From Ulota crispa (Eukaryota > Streptophyta > Bryopsida > Orthotrichales > Orthotrichaceae): a stretch of 64,000 bases of DNA. The stretch's first letter is position 1; the number at the start of each line of letters is the position of its first letter. Shown here in pieces: positions 1 through 12,058 of this stretch. The position numbers were made by a program, and so were the translations under genes. The notes beneath the pieces are model-generated. The model was not told where the DNA came from and ran no database searches. It saw nothing but the letters and a program-made list of their open reading frames with translations. The stretch covers positions 22,796,358 to 22,860,357 of the forward strand of contig OY987244.1 in assembly GCA_963920765.1 (NCBI GenBank), written 5' to 3'.

Positions 1-168
1 ATCCAGGAAGTGGGAATCACATTCATCAGTGTCGGGCATCGCAGCAGCCTTCGACGTTTCCACAACAATATTTTGCAGTTTGAAGAAGCCAAAGGAAGTG
101 GTGGCCCTACTTGGTTACTTTCAAGACTTGCAGAAGCTGATTCTCCATCCAGGACAGCCGAGTCATAG
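1..168 (+). CDS. ABC transporter, D family, C-terminal end (partial)
   Basis: Frame 1 is open from the first base to TAG at 166-168 and gives 55 residues. It begins IQEVGITFISVGHRSSLRRFH, which is the end of an ABC nucleotide-binding domain: a beta strand (GITFISV), then the H-loop or switch histidine (VGHR), then the short helix and LQFEEAKG tail. GIT-x-IS-x-HR-x-SL-x-x-FH is typical of the D subfamily (peroxisomal or plastid-type half transporters that move acyl-CoAs or related lipids). The SVGHR form recalls the plastid-type plant ABCD2 group more than peroxisomal PXA1. The residues after about 35 are a poorly conserved serine-rich tail. The rest of the gene lies left of the window. An AATAAA at 448-453 could be its poly(A) signal. 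Family assignment is fairly firm; subgroup is inference. Confidence 0.8.
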   Translation: MQEVGITFISVGHRSSLRRFHNNILQFEEAKGSGGPTWLLSRLAEADSPSRTAES

Positions 169-2051
169 CGTGTAATTTTATCCAACACTGTATTCTTAGT
201 ACCTCGGCTTGCCCAAGTTTACTCTATTATATTAAGTGTGCAGGTGCCTGAGATTCCCAAGATCCTCGAACCACTTGAGTTGTGCACATTGAACGTATCA
301 ACAGGCACACTTGTACCAAAATCTGTACTTTAATCCCTTTTAAGGTAAGTGTACCCACAAAATGTGGTCCTTGTACGTTCTTGCCTGAATTGTACACAAT
401 CTGCTTAGGATATTTTTGGGTGGGTGCATTATGAACAACGCTTTTGAAATAAAAAGGAATCCTTGTGTTGAAAAAAGCTACATCTACATTTAACATGTTT
501 AGGTGTCTAGATTACCAACTCGGCAAGTCCTAGTTCAACGCCACGTCCCTCATTTTGGGTCATTTTGGGTTGTTTAGGGCAAAGAAAACACAAAGAAAAC
601 AAGAACAAAAAAATTCTTGGGATTTGGCTTCAAAGTGGTCTCCATTTTGTTGCACCCAAATCTTGAGGAAGTCCCATTTTGTTGGCACCAAAACTTCCAA
701 AGAATATTGCTTATGTAGACATTGTAAGTGCAATTGGGCTTGAAACTTAAGACGGTTTATATATGGCTCATGTCCCGAGTTCCATTGAAATTGTTTGGTC
801 AGTTCAGTTACAAAATCAAGACTTGTGCCTTCAAAGTTCAAACTATCCTTTAATCGCTTCTTTAATCGCTTGTTCTTATGAAATCCAAAATTGTGTACCC
901 TCTTGTGTTGGATCCTTCTTTACACAAACCAAGCTCAACAAAACTTGAAACTTTCTAGTAATAAAATTGCACACCCTTAATGAATGTATACCAAATGTCA
1001 TTTTCCTATGTCTTTTATATAAAATTTGTATAGAACATGAGGTAGAAACCTTAAATAAATTTTAAAATGAATCATGAGTGTAATTCCCAATGGCTTTTGG
1101 GTTATTTGAATATCCAAAAATATGGTGTGTTATAAGGTGCAAGGGTATTGGCAAATAGCGCATATTATTAGGAAAATGGTACCTCTAATAACATAAAAAC
1201 CATGAATACTTGTGGTTAAAAAAAAAGTAAAATCATTAAAACCATTAGAAGCTGCAAAAGATGCTTTGGGTATTCCATTTCTTAAAACCTTTCGAAGACT
1301 AGAGTAAAAAAAATGATAAAGTCAAAAGTTATTTCATAGAGCCAACCCTCATTTTATTCAGCACAAAGCTCTCCAAATGCAAGATAGTTACCTTTCACAA
1401 TGGCTCACCAACACAATCTTTTACTTTATAAGGCACATAGTGCTTTAAAAACACTTAGATTTAATTCTATTGATAGGTGATGGCTTGTGAACAAAGATTG
1501 TAAATTGTGATTTTGATCATATCCATATAGTTGGATCCTCCCGTTGCACCAATATATATTTATTTATAAAATATGGGATATATAAAAAAATCCTTTGAAC
1601 CTAAATGTAAATTGAATATTACAAGTTGTTACAACAATCTTTCTACTACTAAATTTACAAGATAAAATTGCAACCTTGGAGATTTTTAAGGCTTCTTATA
1701 TTACCTCCACATTACATTCATGTTTAAAAAGTCACATCTTGAACTAATAAATTTCTTGAGATAAAACATACTTAGTTTTTTTAATATACAAGATGTTTGT
1801 AAATGGGAGTCTTGAAAATCTTAACCATACAAATGTTAGGAAAATAACTCAAGCAACTTCAGAAAATTTTGGATAAGTAAAGTTGGACACTGTGAAAAGA
1901 CACGCATATGCAAGAATGAGAACCACTTGAAATATGTTACTATTACTTTTGAGCACTTGAGAATTGATTTTACTAAAGATTTATAAACCTCTACAATTGT
2001 ATGGCATGGTGATGCACAATAATCAATCAAGCTACACAACAAATAGTTTCC
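169..2051. other. intergenic, 3' flank of the ABCD gene
   Basis: Only the putative 3' untranslated part (to about 460) is explained. The remainder is AT-rich with short ORFs in all frames and no domain, RNA gene or clear inverted repeat that I could recognise. Confidence 0.5.
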
Positions 2052-2400
2052 TTATCCCTTAAGCGTCAAGCTCATCCCCATGGCCACCCGCTACAGTGAC
2101 TTCTACAGTGTTTTTCAAAGATTTCAGAACTGTAATTGGTGTAACCAGTGCCTAGCAAGCTGCAAAAGTGGACAATACAGGCTGACCTCACAAAAATTGT
2201 AAGAAGGGCAGTATATATCTTCTCACAATTTGGATTGTGTAAAAATATGAGTGTATTTGATGAAGTTATTTTTTGCCTTCCATGATGGAGCATGTGTTTA
2301 TGATCACTTCTAGGAAAAAATCAGATAAAAATCTGCTCTCTTTTGCCATCCAGAATATTTTTAGCAAAGGACAAAAAACGTTCTTCTGGAGGTTAATAAA
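2052..2400 (+). mobile_element. repeat family A, copy 1 (TTAA-element-like left end)
   Basis: It starts TTATCCCTTAAGCGTC, one base off the TTAA + CCCTTAAGCGTC end consensus found elsewhere in the window. The interior (ATGAGTGTATTTGATGAA, then a segment ending in TTTATGATCACTTCT near 2,300) recurs at 7,560-7,660, and in weaker form at 12,880-12,920 and 13,195-13,220. No matching right end was found, so the right limit is approximate. Confidence 0.5.
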
Positions 2401-2414
2401 CTAGGCGGACTTTG

Positions 2415-2533
2415 AACCCCATATTCGATCAATATGGAGTTATCAGTTACATATGGAGTGTACCTAAACATTGCGTTGGTCCAGATACACTCCATATATA
2501 ACTGACAAATCCATATTGATTGAATATGGGGTT
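2415..2533. repeat. inverted repeat (hairpin)
   Basis: AACCCCATATTCGATCAATA at the left pairs with TATTGATTGAATATGGGGTT at the right. The arms of about 48 bp have a few mismatches around a loop of about 24 bases. It lies beside family A copy 1 and may be a small foldback element. Confidence 0.65.
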
Positions 2534-2539
2534 TTTGGC

Positions 2540-3439
2540 TCAAGTGAAGATTAGTAGGGCTGACGGTTCATGTCTGAACATTTTGCAATGCTTAAGATAC
2601 AGTGATTTGGTCCCACGACCTGTCTCCTTTTTTGACCTGTCTCCTTTAAAAGTGCTATACTTAAAATAGACAGGGTCATTGCATTTAAGAACAATTACAG
2701 TCAAAGTTTGTCCCGTCTGTTCATCCCCTCTTCCCAAGCCAACAGCAAAAAAGAATGCGTGCATTAAGATGACGTTTGGCCACAGCTTGCCAAAAATCCC
2801 CGGTCGTAGGTGATTTCACAACACTCAGATTCTTCAAGTATTCTCACAAGACAACTCACAACGATGTTCAATAAGTGTCTCTAGAGTATTTATGCAAAAC
2901 TGTACATAAACAACAAGCAGAGTGCTTGCGCGTCGAACTCAGCCTGGTTAAACCAGCTCAATCTCCTTCGCTCTAAGCATGTATTTGTTGCTTCGAGCAA
3001 GGATTTCGTACAAAACCTCTACCTATATCTGCTATTTATAGCTGCCTACTCCATGAAAAGCAGACTCGTCATACGTCGGCAGGCTCACGAGGCTATCAGT
3101 GTCAATTCGGAAAAATAAGATTCGACAGTTGTAAGTATTATGCCAGTATGCACCTGCGTAGCTCCATACCAGCATGAGCAAATCGCTTCCCTCAAAGGAT
3201 GTTTAGGAACTCGGACAAAAAAATATTAGAAGTGACACTCGTCGAGACTCGTGTTGGTCAAAAATCTGGGGCAACGATTTACTGGTTGCTCGAATACAAA
3301 CCTCAAGGCAATATTTCTGAAATAAGTTTCGGAACCAAGTTCTTCAGATGTAGCTCTCGATGGACTTCCCAATTGTCGGCTTTTGAGTCGTTTAGCGTTT
3401 GAAGTGCTGAAAACAAAAACAAAATGTTGAGAGGCTCCA
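2540..3439. other. intergenic, downstream of the DUF1442 gene
   Basis: Mixed-composition sequence, less AT-rich than the gap to the left from about 2,780 on. It probably contains the 3' untranslated region of the minus-strand DUF1442 gene. I see no separate gene; the ORF at 3,199-3,402 has no recognisable similarity. Confidence 0.45.
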
Positions 3440-4347
3440 CTAGCACTGCAGAAAGTCGTTTGCATACATTCTCTCTAAATCAGTGGCCCAGCTGACTCGT
3501 TTGGTAAGCCTTCTCTCTTGTTGGCTCCTCCCATGGTCCTCTTCCAGTCTAGAGATCTCTATGCCCTTGCCAATAGGCAGGGTAATCGACCGGGCTCCGG
3601 GTCTGTTCTTAATGATTTTCCCGTAGGCAGCTGTTGCTTTCCTATCGAACAGGTTGTCGGCAACCACGACGGCCCTGGTGGAGTTGAATCGCAACACTTC
3701 AAAGAGCGCCACATTATGTTCCTTCGTGCAATCGATCAGAGCAAAATCCACATCTACATACTGTGGAAGTATGTCTTCTGCGTCCCCGATTATAAACTCG
3801 ACGACTTTGGATAATCCCAGCTCTTTCATCGCCACCATGGCATCAAGAAGAGCCTGAGAATCAGATAATATGCAAATCAGGCGGCCACCTGTTCGCCGTG
3901 CTGCAACAGCAAGTGCAATCGTCGACGGACCAGCGCAAGAACTGACTTCAACAATGAGTTTCGCCTCAATCCCAGCAGCCAAGGCGGCAATGAACTCTGT
4001 GCTATGCGGCTCTGTGCCTGCTGTGGTGTACTTCTTTTGCTTTGCTATCTTACTCTGCACAACGATAAAAGAAAAAGTGAGAATCAGAAACATTGCAAAT
4101 TAAGAATGACGCAAACAATTATCTTATGCTCCTGGAAACTTCACAATCTTGAAGGATCCTCTCCTGGAAACATGTGCTTGCACCGTGCGTGAACTGATTT
4201 CTACTCCGTTAGCAGTTGTATATAGTCAGACATAAAATCGCCACGGAATGAGTTGGTGTAATTCATCTCAGAGATAATGTTACTTACCAATTTGAGGGCA
4301 TCCACGTAGGCATTTGCAGCGCTCTCGGGAGACCAACTCATGCTCAT
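3440..4347 (-). CDS. DUF1442 family protein (Rossmann, SAM-methyltransferase-like fold)
   Basis: Two exons, complement(join(3440..4054,4288..4347)), 224 residues. Exon 1 encodes MSMSWSPESAANAYVDALKL and ends at donor GTAAGTAAC. Exon 2 starts after acceptor TTGTGCAG with SKIAKQKKYTT and joins in phase 0. The W-SPE-x-A-x-x-AY-x-DALK start and the later AGIEAKLIVEVSS segment are hallmarks of the plant DUF1442 family, whose members are about 200-220 residues long. The protein follows a Rossmann-like pattern: IVEVSS glycine-poor loop, GRLICILSD strand, VEFIIGDAEDIL, then DFALIDC. Family members are annotated as SAM-dependent methyltransferase-like, but no substrate is established and the canonical GxGxG loop is not obvious here. 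The start at 4347 was chosen over the in-frame ATG at 4341 because it is the first ATG of the conserved block. Stop is TAG at 3440-3442. Confidence 0.85.
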
Positions 4348-5729
4348 CGACGAGTACGTCAGGAGCAAAAACTGTTTCTCCAGGGGCTGAGTTGTGTCCA
4401 CACTCCCAACTAACCTCAGTGAGAAACAAAGACGTGTGCAGTAAAGGTCCGTTGCAGCAAGCAAGCAAAATCTTGATAATGAAGAAAATAGCGGAATGGA
4501 TGCACGAGCTCTACCACAATTGAGTAAAAAGAAAACACAAGCGATCGTTTCTACTTATAAACGATCATTTGCTCGTTTTTTCGACAGTACAAAAGTGGAC
4601 GGAAAACGGCGGACCCGGAACGATCAACCTTTCGTGCACAAAGAAAGAGATAATTACAACTCCGAAACACTCTCCACCTATCTCACTCAGAAATAAGTGG
4701 AGCCTGCTCTCTACGAGACCAACTCAAATAGGTCCTCAACCGTAAAGTAAGCCAGCGAGTAGCAACCGCAGTAGCTACAGGAGACAAAAAGCAAAAAAAC
4801 AACTCAACGACTCTTTCACGACGAGGTTCTTTCGGGATCCAATGCAGCGCACCTCATCAGAAAGAAAATCACTCTTTTCTATCAAAAAACCGACGACGAG
4901 CTTTAAGTACCTCACACTTAACCACTCGCACTCCTCGAATCCTCAACACAGTAAATACAAACACAGAGGATACAACACATGCTTCTTTCGGGATCCAATG
5001 GCTTGTTTTTCAAGAAAAATAACAACACCGAACGGCCAGTCTCTCTGCTTTCAAAATAAACGACGAGACAAATTTCAAGTGCCTCTCACTCGCACTCCTT
5101 GCGTTCTTGATACACAGAATCCCTTGAGCTAGCGCTCCAACAGAACATAAAATCACTTCACGATATGCGCTTTCCTCTCAACCGCTCTTCTTAACCTCTG
5201 TCTCGTTCGCTCGTCAGTAGCTCTCTCAACACAAAAAGCCGAAGCTCGGAAAGCATGCAAATTATCTCAAAGATATCTTACAACAACAGAGAGATAGATA
5301 GCACACGAAAAAGTTAAGCACAGAAGCACTTGAAGTAGTGCTGCCGAATTGGCGCTCCGGTTTCGTTATAAAGCAGAGTGAACTGAATTGTACTACTTTT
5401 TTTAAGCTGTGAACACTTAGGATGAGATCGTCGGACTTTGTAGAATAGTCAATTGAGCCAGGAAGGTGAACCAAAGAAATTCGCCGAGAGAACAGAGCAG
5501 AAGAGTCAAATCGACTGAAAGCGAAGGGGAAGGTGATTGCGAATTTGCGATAATGCGCTCGCTATGGTTGTCAGTAAGCAAGCTGCGTTTTACTGCGAAA
5601 CTAATTTTTGCGCCAGTTTAAAAATGGTTGTCCGTCGGCTCCGTCCGATGCTTCGAGGCTTAGAGTACAATGAAGAGGAAGGTGAACAGGAAAGAAAAGC
5701 CATAGCCAAACAGACTAAAGCAAAACACG
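4348..5729. promoter_or_regulatory. upstream region of the DUF1442 gene
   Basis: Presumed 5' untranslated region and promoter of the minus-strand DUF1442 gene, less AT-rich than the surrounding gap. No single TATA box could be assigned with confidence. It contains the 157-bp tandem duplication listed separately. Short ORFs here have no recognisable domain. The far side is bounded by a TTAA element. Confidence 0.35.
4827..5120. repeat. tandem duplication, unit about 157 bp
   Basis: TTCTTTCGGGATCCAATG occurs near 4,828 and again near 4,983. Both copies continue with similar segments, including ACGACGAG, TTTAAGTACCTC versus TTCAAGTGCCTC, and CACTCGCACTCC. The copies have diverged with small indels. 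The block sits 0.5-0.8 kb upstream of the DUF1442 start codon. Confidence 0.65.
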
Positions 5730-6091
5730 TTAACCCCTAACCGTCCAAGAGGACGAATCGTCCTTTGCATGCCGAAAACACACCCCGAGGGTGGAAAAAT
5801 ATATATTTTTTAAATTTTTTTCTTGAAAGTGGGTAGAGATGTGTCATATCATTGAATGTCAAAAATAGTTGCTTTCAATGCCTTCATATTTTTTTAAACA
5901 CTAATTTGTAAAAAGATGTACAAGGCTCTTGTTGTTTTTTTTGTGAGGGCAGGATATACTATTGATTTTTCCTTCTTTTGAGGAGAATATTATCTCTCTT
6001 GGAGACATGCCACAGGCTATTCACTGCCCATGAACAGTGCACACTCTCCTGGTTTGCGCCACGGGTTCAGGGTCAGTCCTTTAAGGGTTAA
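5730..6091. mobile_element. TTAA element a (362 bp)
   Basis: Left end TTAACCCCTAACCGTCC; right end, read on the minus strand, TTAACCCTTAAAGGACTG. Both borders are TTAA. There is no coding capacity. Confidence 0.75.
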
Positions 6092-6288
6092 GCCAAATAG
6101 ACAGCAAAACAGGTTGAACTTACAGAAGGGTGCAAGTTTCACTGTAGAATTGTACTTCCTTCTAAAACGTGCGCCTCTGCGGGTCTGCGCCATCTCCAGC
6201 GTGCACTGTACACTGTAGACTAGTATAAAGTGATGGACTTTCGGTACAATGCTGATGGGATTATCGGTACTCTGCTCTATACAAATTA

Positions 6289-6440
6289 GGGTCTCCTTCC
6301 ATGCTCACCTGGTGGACGGTCAAACTAAAAATACTCCACGGTCGGATGAGATTTTGGTTTTGCTGGAGCCCCATCAAACCATATTATTGGTGGAGTATTT
6401 TTAGTTTGACCTGCCACCACATGAGCATGGAAAGAGGCCC
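6289..6440. mobile_element. Tourist/Harbinger-like foldback MITE 1
   Basis: Ends GGGTCTCCTTCCATGCTCAC and, inverted, GGGCCTCTTTCCATGCTCAT, flanked on both sides by TTA. The arms extend inward (ACTAAAAATACTCCAC against GTGGAGTATTTTTAGT). A 3-bp TTA target and GGGCCT-type ends are the pattern of PIF/Harbinger MITEs. Copies lie at 22,755 and, more diverged, 18,316. Confidence 0.85.
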
Positions 6441-6517
6441 TTAGAGTTACTGTAGGAAATAGTAATTCCTTTTTTCCTACATTAATTATTGCAGTGCTCT
6501 CCCTAAAACTCTAGGAT

Positions 6518-6845
6518 AAGAGCATTTCCACCAGTCTGGGCTCTTTCAAAGTTTTCCATCTATTTTTGTTGGCCCTTTGATCTCCAATTCTCCACCCATG
6601 CTCTTTAAAAAGGTGCCCTTGCACTCCAACACACCCCATAAATAATCCGTTGACCACTTATCAAGGGAAGTAGAGGATAAAGTTCACTAAACTTAGTTCA
6701 CTAAACTTAGGATCAATAATGATGAATAGTGGCTTGACAAACCCTTGCAAGACACGGTAAGACAAAGTGTCTTGAGAGGATTTTGAGAGGGGCCCAACAC
6801 TTTTCATCCACTTTCAATGTGTTTGAGCTACCAGTGGAGATGCCC
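6518..6845. mobile_element. hAT-like non-autonomous element (328 bp)
   Basis: TCTAGGAT stands directly before (6510-6517) and after (6846-6853) the element, an 8-bp target duplication. The inverted ends are AGAGCATTTCCACCAG on the left and GGGCATCTCCACTGG when the right end is read inverted. An 8-bp duplication is typical of hAT elements; the end sequence itself is not diagnostic. Confidence 0.65.
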
Positions 6846-7382
6846 TCTAGGATTTCTTTTTTTCTTTTTTTTTGTCTATAAAGAGGTTGAAGGCACCAAA
6901 AAGTGTTTTTTTGGGCAATTTAAGGCCCAATTGCCTCAAAAAAAAAGGTGAGCTTCAAGCCTATAGAAAAAAAGGGGGATTTTTTTTCAAAAATGCCTCA
7001 TTGCAATAATGAAAATTGCATTGCAGTCTAGGCCTCCATAAAAAATTTGTTAAATTAAAAATTGATGCCATCACTTTAAAATTATTTGAGGTATTGTCTA
7101 ATCTAATTCCATGCAATAATAAAGTAATACCAGTGGTTATTCAGATACTTTCAAAAAATGTCAATGAGAAATTTTTGCCCACAAAAAAATCCCACGATGC
7201 TGCAAAAATCCATGCATAAGGGCCACCTTCAACTCCAACCAAAAATAGGATGGAGCCTTCAAGCTGCAAACTATTTTCAAAGAATGCCACACAAGCATTA
7301 GTCGGAAAACCCAAAAAAAAAACCCCTGGTATCGAATGTTACAGGGTCAAAAGACACATGCTCAAGGAAACTGGTTTTCTTG

Positions 7383-7760
7383 TTAATCCTTAAGCATTGG
7401 GTGGGTCATATTGGCTTGCCCTGACTTTGGCTTCTACAGTATTTTGCAGTTGGTCACCAAATAATATTGCCTTAGAAAATTGCAAAAGTCAATAGTACAT
7501 GCTGATTCCATAAAAATTGCAATAAGGGCAACTTGAGACCTAACGAGTGATTATGAATTTGGAGTACCTAAAATTATGAGTGTATTTGATGAATTTTATT
7601 TTTACCTTCCATGGTGCCTTCCATGGTGCATTACGCATTTATGATCACTTCTGAAAAGAAATCACATCAAAATCAGTTTTTTTCTGGGCTATAGTGGCTT
7701 TTTTCGGAGGCAAAGGACGTTTTTCATCCGGGCAGACGTTTAGGGATCAATCTAATCGTG
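7383..7760 (+). mobile_element. repeat family A, copy 2
   Basis: Starts TTAATCCTTAAGCATTGG and carries the family A interior (ATGAGTGTATTTGATGAA, CCTTCCATGGTGC doubled, TTTATGATCACTTCTGA). No right TTAA end was identified. Confidence 0.5.
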
Positions 7761-8218
7761 AGTTTATTGATTTCCTATGAGATGGTTCCAAAAGTTCCAG
7801 GAACTAGGACTGGTTCTCAAAGAATCCTTTTTTGAACAGAGTTGAGTGAGTTCATCTGGGGTACCCATATTTATGGGAGAAAGGACAGGTGCTGGTCAGT
7901 GGTTACTCATAGATGGATTTCATTAAAAACTCATCCTGCATTTCATGATTCAGACACCCTGTTTCTGGGGACAGGGTGAATTGAATCCGCTCTTTTATGA
8001 ATATGGGTGGAAAGTAAGACGTCCCTATTTTGGAGTTGGTCGTTTTTATTCCCATCCAAGCAAGGTTCTTTTTTTGGCAAATGTTTCTCTAAATCCTACC
8101 CCAATCTGACACTAGCTACCATTACAGTATTACACAAAAAATTGGGTGAATAAGTGGATAAAATTGCCAAATACCTCTCCAAGCAAACACTGGATGAAAA
8201 TAATTAATATTAGTAGAT
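7761..8218. other. intergenic, no gene seen
   Basis: Contains a loose inverted repeat (ACCCATATTTATGGGAGAAA near 7,863 against TCTTTTATGAATATGGGTGG near 7,992) that may be a decayed foldback element. Nothing else was recognised. Confidence 0.4.
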
Positions 8219-9127
8219 TTAACCCCTAAAGGATCACGGCCTTTATTTTGTCAAAAGACACTTAAAATTGCCATTTCTGGTAAAGTGTAAAAAAAATTTT
8301 AAGTTGGTCTTTTGTATATTTAATTGTAGGATCTTATACTAGACTAGTATAAGAATGTGTAAAACAAATTCAAAATTGTTGTATTAACAAATTGCAAGAG
8401 ATTTGCTTTTAAAGTGTAAAACAAACTTTTTTGCACCTTGCATGGTTAGATTATTTGACTTTGGACTTTTTTAGCTTAAATTTGTTACACCACAGAGTTG
8501 GGAAGTTTAAATCTTTATGGTAAAAAATTGAGTTGAGAATCTTTGGAAAAAAATTAAAACAAAAAACACTTAATTTTCATTCTTAAGAAAAATAAAAGGT
8601 AGAAGAAGGTATGAGATTGAACAAAAACTTCAATTGTTGATAACAATGCAATGGAATTGAAACACAATAATCCCAATGGTGAGATTGTTCTAGCAAGCAA
8701 ATTTCACCCATTTCAACAAAAAAAATTGAAAAAATGTTAAACTTGCACTCAAAAATGAACTTTACAAGTTACTTTTTCAAGAAGATGCTTGAATTGCCCA
8801 AAAAACAAGATTGTTCATAACTTTCTCATAACTACTCCAAATGGAATGAATCAAAGCTTCAAATGTAGAAAAACAAAATCTATGAGAGAGAGAAAAAAAA
8901 GTTGTAAAAAAAATTACTGCTCAAACTCTCCAAATTTGTGCTTATTTGGGCATAACTTTTGCTCCCATGCATAGATTGGAATAAAAATATATATGTTCCC
9001 TAAAAGCTCATGTGTTTTTCTATCTTCAAAAAACGTTTCAAAAAATCAAGACAAAAATTGAGGCCGTTAGTACCTTCCCAAAATCCAATTGGTTCCTAAA
9101 AAGGGACAATGGTCTTTTAGGAGTTAA
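8219..9127. mobile_element. TTAA element b (909 bp)
   Basis: Left end TTAACCCCTAAAGGATCACG; right end inverted TTAACTCCTAAAAGACC. The interior is very AT-rich and has short ORFs only (longest about 61 residues, no domain). It has the phrase CATAACTTTT..GGAAT.., which resembles the 16.4-17 kb repeat. Confidence 0.7.
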
Positions 9128-9799
9128 ATGCAAGCCCTGTCTTCATCTTCCCTAAATCCCTGCTTTTCTCAAGTGGAACATGGGGTGAAATTTTTCAAAA
9201 GCTTCACTTGAGGAAAATTCCTAAAATTTAGAAATTTGCCGCAATAGGTCAAATTTGGAGATTTTCTTGTTAGTAAAAAAGTAGAGCTTTCCACCTCTGG
9301 TTTGATTAAAGAGTAAATTTGAAAAAAGGTATATTACAAGCACTATGTTTAGTTTAAAAATAGCAAAAAACAAAAAAACTTACCTCCAAATTGCTTCTAG
9401 TATGGGGTCACCCAAGTAGGTGGTGAGAACATCGCCATCGTAGACAGAAACATAGACATAACTTGGATTTTAGTAGGAGGACATGTGGTTTAGACCTCCA
9501 TTGCATCATTGCTATTGACTTCTAGATAGTGTGGAAAGAGAGTACAAGTTTGTGTTCACGCTATTTTGAAGGTCTTTCCCGTCCACGCTAGAGCTCATGA
9601 AAGGACTTGATTCCCTTGACTATAGTTAAAAGGTGCTTGAGAGAGGAAGTTGGTCATGACAAGAGACAAGGGGGTTCACGTGAGTGCAATGGAAGGATTT
9701 CAGAATTGGCAGAACCGCTACTGCAAATGACATGCTCCTTGACTCTTCAAAAGACTTTCCGCATTCTCTTTTCCAAGGCAAGCAGTGGAGCCGCTATGA
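9128..9799. other. intergenic, less AT-rich stretch without identified gene
   Basis: The part from 9,540 to 9,800 is less AT-rich than its surroundings and carries an ORF of 69 codons (from 9,607) with no family resemblance I can name. It could be a decayed gene fragment. Confidence 0.35.
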
Positions 9800-9939
9800 G
9801 GGCATCCCCAATCTAGCCGTAAACAGGCCTGCTACAACCGAGTCTAACACATTAGTAGCCATCATATCATAATCTAATGGCTACTAATATGTCAAACTTG
9901 ATTGTAGAGGGCCTATTTATGACTGGATTGAGGATGCCC
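9800..9939. mobile_element. Harbinger-like MITE (140 bp)
   Basis: Ends GGGCATCCCCAATC and, on the right, GATTGAGGATGCCC. Flanks are TGA on the left and TAA on the right, a 3-bp target with one mismatch. An inner hairpin (ACATTAGTAGCCAT..ATGGCTACTAATATG) fills the centre. Confidence 0.65.
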
Positions 9940-10135
9940 TAAGCCACATTCCCTGAGAGGAGCACCGACGAGACGGACAAGATTAGTAAAATAGGTACTT
10001 ATATAAGCTTAGTGAGTTAGTGACCCTCTAAATCCAAAAATTGTGCAACCTCAAAACGACCTCGTAGACAACAGGAGGCTCTCTCATTGGTTCTTTTGCT
10101 TGTTCTTCAAAAAATTAACCTGCTATGGTCATATG

Positions 10136-10137
<2 letters not shown>

Positions 10138-10171
<34 letters not shown>

Positions 10172-10285
10172 ATATTGTGTATTCATGTTGCTCCACCCTA
10201 TTTATTGACATTTTGCAGTATATAAATGAGATTAATACTACAATATAGTAAGTAATAATTACTACAATATAGTAAGTAATAATTA
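10138..10285. repeat. A homopolymer and 28-bp tandem repeat
   Basis: A run of about 30 A bases at 10,140-10,169 is followed by ATACTACAATATAGTAAGTA-type units of 28 bp repeated between about 10,226 and 10,285. Confidence 0.8.
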
Positions 10286-10294
10286 CTACAATAA

Positions 10295-10500
10295 AAAGGT
10301 TTTGAAGGACCTAATAACAACAACAAAATTGTGTAAAAGCAAACTAGCAACAGTCATGTTGTAAATCACGTGAAATCCTAGTATTCAAAGAGCTACACGT
10401 GCCTCCAAGTGACCAAGCAATGAGTCATGCAATAACTTTTCAAGGTAAGATAATCTAATTTCTAAGGCAACCTAAGTGCACTATTTAGTGTAGAATTTTG
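10295..10500 (+). repeat. dispersed repeat family G, copy 1
   Basis: Shares ordered blocks with 22,510-22,695: AACAACAACAAA, TCCAAGTGACCAAG, ATGAGTCATG, AAGGCAACCTAA, ATTTAGTGTA. The two copies are diverged but collinear. A short piece of the end (AGTGCACTATTTGGTGTAGA) also appears at 14,290. Nature unknown; no ORF. Confidence 0.6.
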
Positions 10501-11656
10501 AAGTTTGACTACACATACATACTTTGACTTTGTTCTTACAAAAAAATGGTCTACTTTGACCATGTAGTGGTCTTTCACATCACTTGTGGTCAAAAAAGGA
10601 AGTTCAATCTGAATATTGTATTATCTTGCTAAAAATATGATCCTTCTATGTGTGTGCTTTCTACTAGTTCATATGGTTGACAATCTTGCAATTGGCCCTG
10701 AGTAAGGAAGAACCTACAGGTTGTTGCAGGAATGATGTGCCAGTTTTGTCTCAAACACCCTTAAAACTGGTAGTACTAGGTAGTTATGAGCTTTTGAAAT
10801 AATTTTTTTTAGATTAAAAAAAAATATGGAAAATTTGTAAAGCACTCAAAATAGCATACTTGTGGAAACTTGGAACTATAAATTATTTGTTCTAAAAGTT
10901 ATGCATAAAAATAGAGGGATAGAAATTACCAATAAAAAGACAATTTCCTTTTTGCTTTTTAGAAAATAGTAAAAAATTCAAAAAATAAAAAATAAAAAAT
11001 GACTATTTTTGATCTCTCTCATTAGCTTGAATTGATGCAAGTGCTTTTTGGAGGAAGGTTTTTGTCTTTCACCAATGGAGGGAGAAAGGATGCCTACTTT
11101 GAGACAATGTGCAGGGCAAAGTTTTTTGAGTTTTGTAAAAATGATCTACAAATCCATGTAATGCTTTCTAGTGAACAACTTCCTTGACTTGTGGCATGAG
11201 ATTTGCTTTTTTCAATCCAAAATAGTACTAAAAACCACCAAAATTGCCAAGGTAGACATGCAATTGGGGTCCACTTAAAAATCGTAAAATAATTTAGAAA
11301 AAAACAAGAAAATATCTTGAATGTTAATAAATTTCATGTTCACCTTACTTTAAAAATTTAGGCCAAAATGACTAAAACCACAAAAGATAGGACCCAAAAA
11401 CCACTCGCATGAGGTGAAGGGGATAGAAAGCAGGACATGTCATTCTTGCAATCACCCCTACAAAACTCTAAAAAAAGATAGTAATACATTGTGTACCCAA
11501 TGGGCATGTAGAAAGTACAAATATACATGCTACTTTCCCTTGGACATGGGCTCTTGCAAGCTTGCTTGTTGACATTTTTGTACACTTGTGGTACCCAAAT
11601 ATCATGTTGAAGGCACATCAACTTGAAAATGAGTATTTGGCTGAGATTCTGCTACT
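10501..11656. other. intergenic, no gene seen
   Basis: AT-rich sequence with homopolymer runs (for example AAAAAATAAAAAATAAAAAA near 10,980). Both-strand ORFs are short and without recognisable motif. Confidence 0.5.
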
Positions 11657-12058
11657 AAGACCATCTCCACCATGGCCGCCAGCCCACGTCTGAAGCTCTG
11701 GCCAGGCGAGACGGAGAGACAACCAGTTCCCACCCGGCACCGGCAATGCCGGACCGGAGGGGCGGCCAATCGGGTTCAGTAGCTCAGCTTTGCCATATTC
11801 TTCTTGGATGGCAGCCTCAAAGGGGAAATGCCAGGCGGACTTTGCGAGTAAGATTTTGACACATGCTCTGTGGAGGGGAGTGCGAGAATTCAGTCTGGCA
11901 AGATTTTGGAAAATGTGAGCGGGACAGTGGCCCAAACTCTAGCCTGGGTGGGCTTTGGGAGCCACCCCGTCGCCCCACTCTGCCTCCCACCCCGCATCCT
12001 ACTGGGCTACAAAACCCGGCCACAAAACCCGGCTTGGCGGCTGGGGTGGAGATGCCCT
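11657..12058. mobile_element. GC-rich element with inverted ends
   Basis: GACCATCTCCACCATGGCCG at the left and, inverted, GGGCATCTCCACCCCAGCCG at the right. The interior is strikingly GC-rich for this window and supports overlapping ORFs of 65-105 codons on both strands; none has a domain I recognise. The CATCTCCACC ends resemble those of the hAT-like element at 6,518, but no target duplication is visible. Confidence 0.55.

Noticed and set aside
10043-10225. 60-codon ORF containing a lysine run
   Set aside because: The lysines come from a 30-base A homopolymer; there is no other support.
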